A stretch of DNA of 51,443 bases from Nitrospira sp. Its GTDB lineage: Bacteria; Nitrospirota; Nitrospiria; Nitrospirales; Nitrospiraceae. Below, in pieces: positions 50,583 to 51,443 of the stretch (the stretch's first letter is position 1; every line of letters begins with the position of its first letter). The notes below the pieces were generated by a model, which ran no database searches, was not told the origin of the DNA, and saw only the letters and a program-made list of their open reading frames with translations. The translations under genes and the position numbers were made by a program. Where the stretch lies: the NCBI GenBank assembly GCA_024998645.1, contig JACOEJ010000003.1:1-51443 (forward strand). Reading direction: 5' to 3'.

Positions 50583-51443
50583 CGTGTTCCTCAACAAGTT
50601 CGCGGGCGAGTTCACGGTATCGCTGATGGGCGGACGGAGTCTCCGAGGCTGCTTGATCCAGCACCTGCCTGATGGTGCGAGCCACATCCTGCAGCATCAG
50701 CGGTTTTAAGACATATTTGGTCAAGCCTTGGACTTGCTTGGCTTCTGCCGACAGCGTGTGTTCCGATCCTGAACAGAGAATAATGGGAAGATCGGGACGT
50801 AACAGGCGACAGTCTTTCGCCAGGGCAATGCCGCTCATGTTCGGCATCGTGACGTCGGTGATCAGAAGGTCGAACCGCTGAGGGGCCATGCGAAACGCCT
50901 GCAAGGCTTCCGACGCACTCATGCGCACCACGGCATAGTAACCCAGCGACTCTAGCATCTCCCCTCCAAAACGGGCAAGGGATTCCTCATCGTCGACAAA
51001 GAGGACGCACTCATGCCCTTGCGGAAGCGGCTCTTCGGCGTTGGGGGAAACGGAAGTGGCGTTCTGGGTGGGGATAATCGGCAGGTAGACCTCGACGGTC
51101 GTGCCGGTTCCCGGGGCGCTGTTCACAAAAATGGTTCCACCATGGGCTGTGATGATGCCATGCACGACCGCGAGGCCCATGCCGCGTCCTGTGCCAAGAT
51201 CCTTCGTGGTAAAGAAAGGATCAAAAATGCGTTCCTGAATGTCAGGCGGCATTCCTTCCCCCGTATCCTGGACCATCAGCCGCGCATAGGCGCCGGGTTC
51301 CAATCGAGCCTGGGGGCCGACTCGCAGTTGTGCAACCTGGACTTCCTCTAGCGCGACGGTGAGAGTCCCGCCCGTTTTCTGCATCGCACGCAACGCGTTC
51401 TCCACAAGATTGAGCAGCATCTGATGCATCTGGGACGAATCGG
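50560..51443 (-). CDS. Hybrid histidine kinase, C-terminal part (start outside window)
   Basis: The coding frame enters from the right edge, so the sensor and phospho-acceptor domains are not visible. What remains is a HATPase domain with N box QMLLNLVENALRAM, DTGEGMP and GRGMGLAVVHGI. A receiver domain follows with VLFVDDEES, phospho-aspartate in LLITDVTMPNMSG, ILCSGS and YVLKPLML. Phosphate would flow to the downstream single receiver. The product is cytoplasmic as far as seen. Confidence 0.92.
   Translation of the reverse strand, partial: DSSQMHQMLLNLVENALRAMQKTGGTLTVALEEVQVAQLRVGPQARLEPGAYARLMVQDTGEGMPPDIQERIFDPFFTTKDLGTGRGMGLAVVHGIITAHGGTIFVNSAPGTGTTVEVYLPIIPTQNATSVSPNAEEPLPQGHECVLFVDDEESLARFGGEMLESLGYYAVVRMSASEALQAFRMAPQRFDLLITDVTMPNMSGIALAKDCRLLRPDLPIILCSGSEHTLSAEAKQVQGLTKYVLKPLMLQDVARTIRQVLDQAASETPSAHQRYRELARELVEEHDAISPSR

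Overview
The window looks like chromosomal DNA of a Nitrospira-type bacterium (phylum Nitrospirota). The assignment is an inference. It rests on a respiratory complex I operon with two nuoM genes and no nuoE, nuoF or nuoH, on formate-dehydrogenase-like NuoG, on many two-component proteins, and on a moderately GC-rich sequence. No rRNA, CRISPR array, transposase, integrase or phage gene is visible. The one RNA gene is a tRNA-Leu(CAG).

Left part (1-7322): a minus-strand housekeeping run reads rplI, glyA, nrdR, then a NarX-like kinase with an N-terminal Rossmann domain and its NarL-type regulator. It is followed by a plus-strand helicase-like gene whose ATPase motifs are lost, the tRNA-Leu, a DCC-family redox protein and a MerR regulator with a cobalamin-binding domain (CarH/LitR type).

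Light/oxidative-stress island (about 7320-25400): the MerR gene is transcribed away from a long co-directional run of about 23 genes. The 137-bp gap holds two back-to-back, near-consensus sigma-70 promoters. Copies of a 10-bp element (ACATTGGACA type) lie in both -35/-10 spacers, and further copies follow at helical spacing. The run begins with a zinc-ribbon protein, three exported SUMF1-fold proteins and a histidine-rich exported protein. It continues with a second zinc-ribbon protein, an epimerase-like protein, membrane, PDZ and small exported proteins. It ends with a tightly overlapped block: photolyase, DUF523/DUF1722, a CbiX-like protein, two cyclopropane-synthase-type methyltransferases, DUF2878, DUF1295, DUF6134, a lipocalin lipoprotein, an FAD oxidoreductase and DUF1365. 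This gene set matches the known LitR/CarH and singlet-oxygen regulons, which couple DNA photorepair to membrane-lipid modification.

Middle (25400-31400): pyrE, a small lipoprotein, a periplasmic rhodanese and a secreted phosphodiester-glycosidase-like protein. These are followed by a minus-strand signalling cluster of a CHASE3 histidine kinase, an Rcp1-type receiver and a receiver-kinase-receiver hybrid.

Complex I operon (31467-45088, minus strand): nuoA-B-C-D-G-I-J-K-L-M-M2-N. NuoL carries an extended lateral-helix region and the extra NuoM2 lacks the usual TM7 lysine. This fits the four-pump '2M' complex I described for Nitrospira, in which electrons may come from, or be pushed to, a carrier other than NADH.

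Right part (45629-51443): an OmpA-family envelope protein with its own promoter, a PriA-like protein with its helicase motifs lost, a small membrane protein, and a CheY-like receiver with a hybrid kinase that runs off the window end.
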